Notes under the pieces: model-generated
Told to the model about the DNA's origin: nothing
The model's database searches: none
The model's input: the letters and a program-made list of their open reading frames with translations, nothing else
In this document: positions 62,025-63,820 of the stretch, piece after piece
Layout: each line of letters begins with the position of its first letter
Numbering within the stretch: position 1 is the stretch's first letter
Program-made: the position numbers and the translations under genes
NCBI GenBank assembly: GCA_002389045.1
Contig: DGNS01000010.1
Location: forward strand, 57,759-121,578
Direction: 5' to 3'
DNA: 63,820 nt
Origin: Thiotrichaceae bacterium UBA4486
GTDB lineage: Bacteria; Pseudomonadota; Gammaproteobacteria; Eutrophobiales; Eutrophobiaceae

Positions 62025-63067
62025 TGTCTCTCCTGTCGTCACTTCGAATACTTCTTATCATGGGGGTCATCATGTTCGAAAGCATACCTGTGCAGGCAAC
62101 GGAATATGAAGTCTATTATCCCGATCAGGGTGAAGACGCCGGTTCGGATATCTATATCTCCGGACAGGGCGTGACCATGATTGATGCTGTAACCCTGGAA
62201 AGCCGCTGGCATGTTCTCAATGGCATACAGACATTCAAACCAGTAGTCGTTGATTCCCTGCTTCTGGTCGGCAGCAGTCGCGGGTTGTATGCAATCGATA
62301 TCGATGACGGTTCCGAGATATGGTCCATCCCTTCACCCGGCGCTATTTTTTCTCCCGTAGTGCGCCAAGGAATTGCCTATGCCGGCAGTTATACAGGCAA
62401 GTTGATGGCCATTGAAGTGAATACAGGTCACCTGTTCTGGGAAGTTCAGTTCGAGGGCTGGGTTTATCCCCCGGCCGTGACAGGTGACCAGGTGGTCGCT
62501 GGCGGCAGCGAGCATGAATTACTGGCGCTGAACCGCTTCACCGGGGATCTCGAATGGCGCATTGCCATCGATCAGGAACTGGTCTACCGACCCATAGCCA
62601 CGGCGGATAACCGTGTAGTCATCACGACATTTGCCGGCAGCACCGTTCTCATTAACAGTGAGTCAGGCGAAAAAATATGGGAATTCAATGACAAGGTTCC
62701 AGGCTTTTCACCGGAAATCATTCACAATCAACTGGTCTCGGGAATGTTCGATGGCCGTATACGCAGTCTCGACCTGGCTGACGGTCGACTGCTCTGGCAG
62801 GTAGACACCTCGGGACATCCGCAGATCCATGCCTATCCATCCCTGAACCTTGTTGTAGCCTCCAACGGCGAAGGCGAAGTGTTTGCGCTGGATGCCAGAA
62901 CCGGCAACTTGCGCTGGACCAGACTGTTTATTACCGAGGTCAAGGGGACTTTCCAGAATAACAACCGCATCAATGTGGTCCTTGCCAATAACTTCAACAA
63001 TACGTGGGAAATCGAAACCATCAAACCTGAAATCACAGGAGGATTATATGAACAGAGGATTCAATAA
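62024..63067 (+). CDS. PQQ-like beta-propeller protein
   Basis: A 347-residue secreted protein with a signal peptide (to QA, about residue 25) and repeated propeller blades with the PQQ/WD-like pattern (SRGLYAIDIDDGSEIWS, TGKLMAIEVNTGHLFWE, EHELLALNRFTGDLEWR, STVLINSESGEKIWE, EGEVFALDARTGNLRW). The blades match the BamB/PQQ propeller repeat. It has no heme motif, so it could be a periplasmic scaffold of the cluster; enzymatic PQQ binding is not supported. Confidence 0.85.
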   Translation: MSLLSSLRILLIMGVIMFESIPVQATEYEVYYPDQGEDAGSDIYISGQGVTMIDAVTLESRWHVLNGIQTFKPVVVDSLLLVGSSRGLYAIDIDDGSEIWSIPSPGAIFSPVVRQGIAYAGSYTGKLMAIEVNTGHLFWEVQFEGWVYPPAVTGDQVVAGGSEHELLALNRFTGDLEWRIAIDQELVYRPIATADNRVVITTFAGSTVLINSESGEKIWEFNDKVPGFSPEIIHNQLVSGMFDGRIRSLDLADGRLLWQVDTSGHPQIHAYPSLNLVVASNGEGEVFALDARTGNLRWTRLFITEVKGTFQNNNRINVVLANNFNNTWEIETIKPEITGGLYEQRIQ

Positions 63068-63596
63068 ACGGCTGACAGCCTTGCTGTTGACTATACTCGC
63101 CACCGGCTCACTTGCCGCCGCGCCACCTTTCGGCACACCGGATGATGTCCGCTATGCCACCGATCTGTGGAAGGCGATGACTGAAACCCGTCTGGTCGGA
63201 AAAAACACCATTATCTCGACCCCATACAAGGGCATGCATCCCCACGGTGCTTTCCTGGATTCATTGGACACCCGGATCAGTGTCAATGGGCATAGTGGAG
63301 ATGTGATTGTGAAGAAAAATTTCGGCGGCGAAGGTATTTCCAAAGAAGCGGTCGCCAATGATCCGCAAAAGTGGTTGAAGGCTGTAACCGTCATGTTCCG
63401 CCGTGAAAAAGGCTATGACAGTGATAACAGGGACTGGTTCTGGGTGAAATATGCGCCGGATGGTTCGGTCATGAAAAATCCAAAGGGCATGGCTCTTGCC
63501 GGGCGTGTCGCCAAGGGTATGAGTGAAGGTTGTATCGCCTGTCATACCGCTGCCCCGGGTGGTGACATGGTCTACAACCATGACCGGATGAAATGA
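63048..63596 (+). CDS. Cytochrome P460-like protein, soluble paralogue
   Basis: A 182-residue paralogue of the protein at 61093, with near-identical core: TPYKGMHPHGA, NGHSGDVIVKKNFGGEG, DWFWVKYAPDGSVMKNPKG and GCIACHTAAPGGDMVYNHD. The signal sequence LLLTILATGSLAAA has serine at the position where the other copy has the lipobox cysteine, so this form should be released as a soluble periplasmic protein. AGGAGG lies five bases before ATG 63048. The gene overlaps the propeller gene by 20 bases. Confidence 0.78.
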   Translation: MNRGFNKRLTALLLTILATGSLAAAPPFGTPDDVRYATDLWKAMTETRLVGKNTIISTPYKGMHPHGAFLDSLDTRISVNGHSGDVIVKKNFGGEGISKEAVANDPQKWLKAVTVMFRREKGYDSDNRDWFWVKYAPDGSVMKNPKGMALAGRVAKGMSEGCIACHTAAPGGDMVYNHDRMK

Positions 63597-63787
63597 AGAA
63601 GGTTCTAGACAGTGAGAAAGTGGCCAGGGACGGCCCGATTTTCCAGGCCGGTGAAATACTGGACCGTTTCTACATGGATGCCATGTCCCGGCTGATACAA
63701 TCGATGATGGTCACTGTCATTATTATCTCCATACCACTTGCCTGCCTGTACTGCCTGCTGTTTACCAATACTGACAATCACGAATAA
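63593..63787 (+). CDS. Small single-pass membrane protein
   Basis: A 64-residue protein with a charged N-terminus (KKVLDSEKVARDGPIFQAGE) and one membrane helix near residues 37-58. No family is recognised. It overlaps the P460-like gene by ATGA, so it is probably made with it, for example as a membrane anchor or electron-transfer partner. Confidence 0.7.
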   Translation: MKKVLDSEKVARDGPIFQAGEILDRFYMDAMSRLIQSMMVTVIIISIPLACLYCLLFTNTDNHE

Positions 63788-63820
63788 TCTTCACCCTGAC
63801 GTTGCATAAATTTTTGGATG

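Overview
The window is a chromosomal segment of a free-living Gram-negative bacterium, most likely a respiratory gammaproteobacterium. Evidence for this includes a full ccmABCDEFGHI cytochrome c maturation operon, sdhCDAB with SdhE and YgfX, ubiG, mlaA, and a two-partner secretion system with an outer-membrane transporter. CRP-like palindromes and c-type cytochromes of the P460 type fit the same picture. Genus-level placement cannot be made from the sequence alone. I see no integrase, transposase, plasmid or phage gene. Gene order looks chromosomal, with several families of short dispersed repeats between genes.

Layout. (1) 126-9732: a surface-glycan or lipid modification neighbourhood holding a DUF218 protein, an FAD monooxygenase, a NodB-type deacetylase, two SAM methyltransferases, a FemAB/GNAT-like protein, a GT-C membrane glycosyltransferase, a sulfotransferase, a flippase-like membrane protein and a GT2 glycosyltransferase. 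(2) 9896-11630: tRNA-Glu, tRNA-Ala and gltX. (3) 11837-18676: the ccm operon, interrupted between ccmB and ccmC by a repeat-like insertion. (4) 18842-23236: leuD, a four-helix-bundle (S23-type) gene, leuC, an acuI-like reductase and a Sel1-repeat protein. (5) 23377-41012, minus strand: a two-partner secretion locus with a PpiC-type isomerase, a TpsB transporter, a 4548-residue TpsA exoprotein, and a translationally coupled small secreted protein that duplicates a C-terminal module of the TpsA.

(6) 41457-48336, plus strand: a signalling island encoding a class III nucleotide cyclase fused to FHA, a PP2C phosphatase, a 1447-residue Ser/Thr kinase with a large extracytoplasmic part ending in a formylglycine-generating-enzyme-like domain, and a single-pass membrane protein. 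(7) 48599-51773: mlaA, ubiG, a phosphoglycolate-phosphatase-like HAD protein and a squalene/phytoene-synthase-family protein. (8) 51792-57266: ygfX, an SDHAF4-like assembly factor, sdhCDAB, sdhE and ygfZ. (9) 57274-59171: agmatine deiminase and N-carbamoylputrescine amidase. (10) 59286-63787: an ECF sigma factor with a DUF3379-like partner, divergent from a cluster of two cytochrome P460-like proteins, a class I cytochrome c, a PQQ-type beta-propeller and a small membrane protein.

The most interesting parts are the TPS locus together with the adjoining cyclase/FHA/kinase/phosphatase island. A perfect CRP-type TGTGA-N6-TCACA site lies just upstream of the giant exoprotein gene and a cyclase gene lies a few kilobases away, so cAMP control of the adhesin is a reasonable hypothesis. 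The second is the paired P460-like cytochromes, one with a lipobox and the other with serine in place of the lipobox cysteine, next to an ECF sigma factor.
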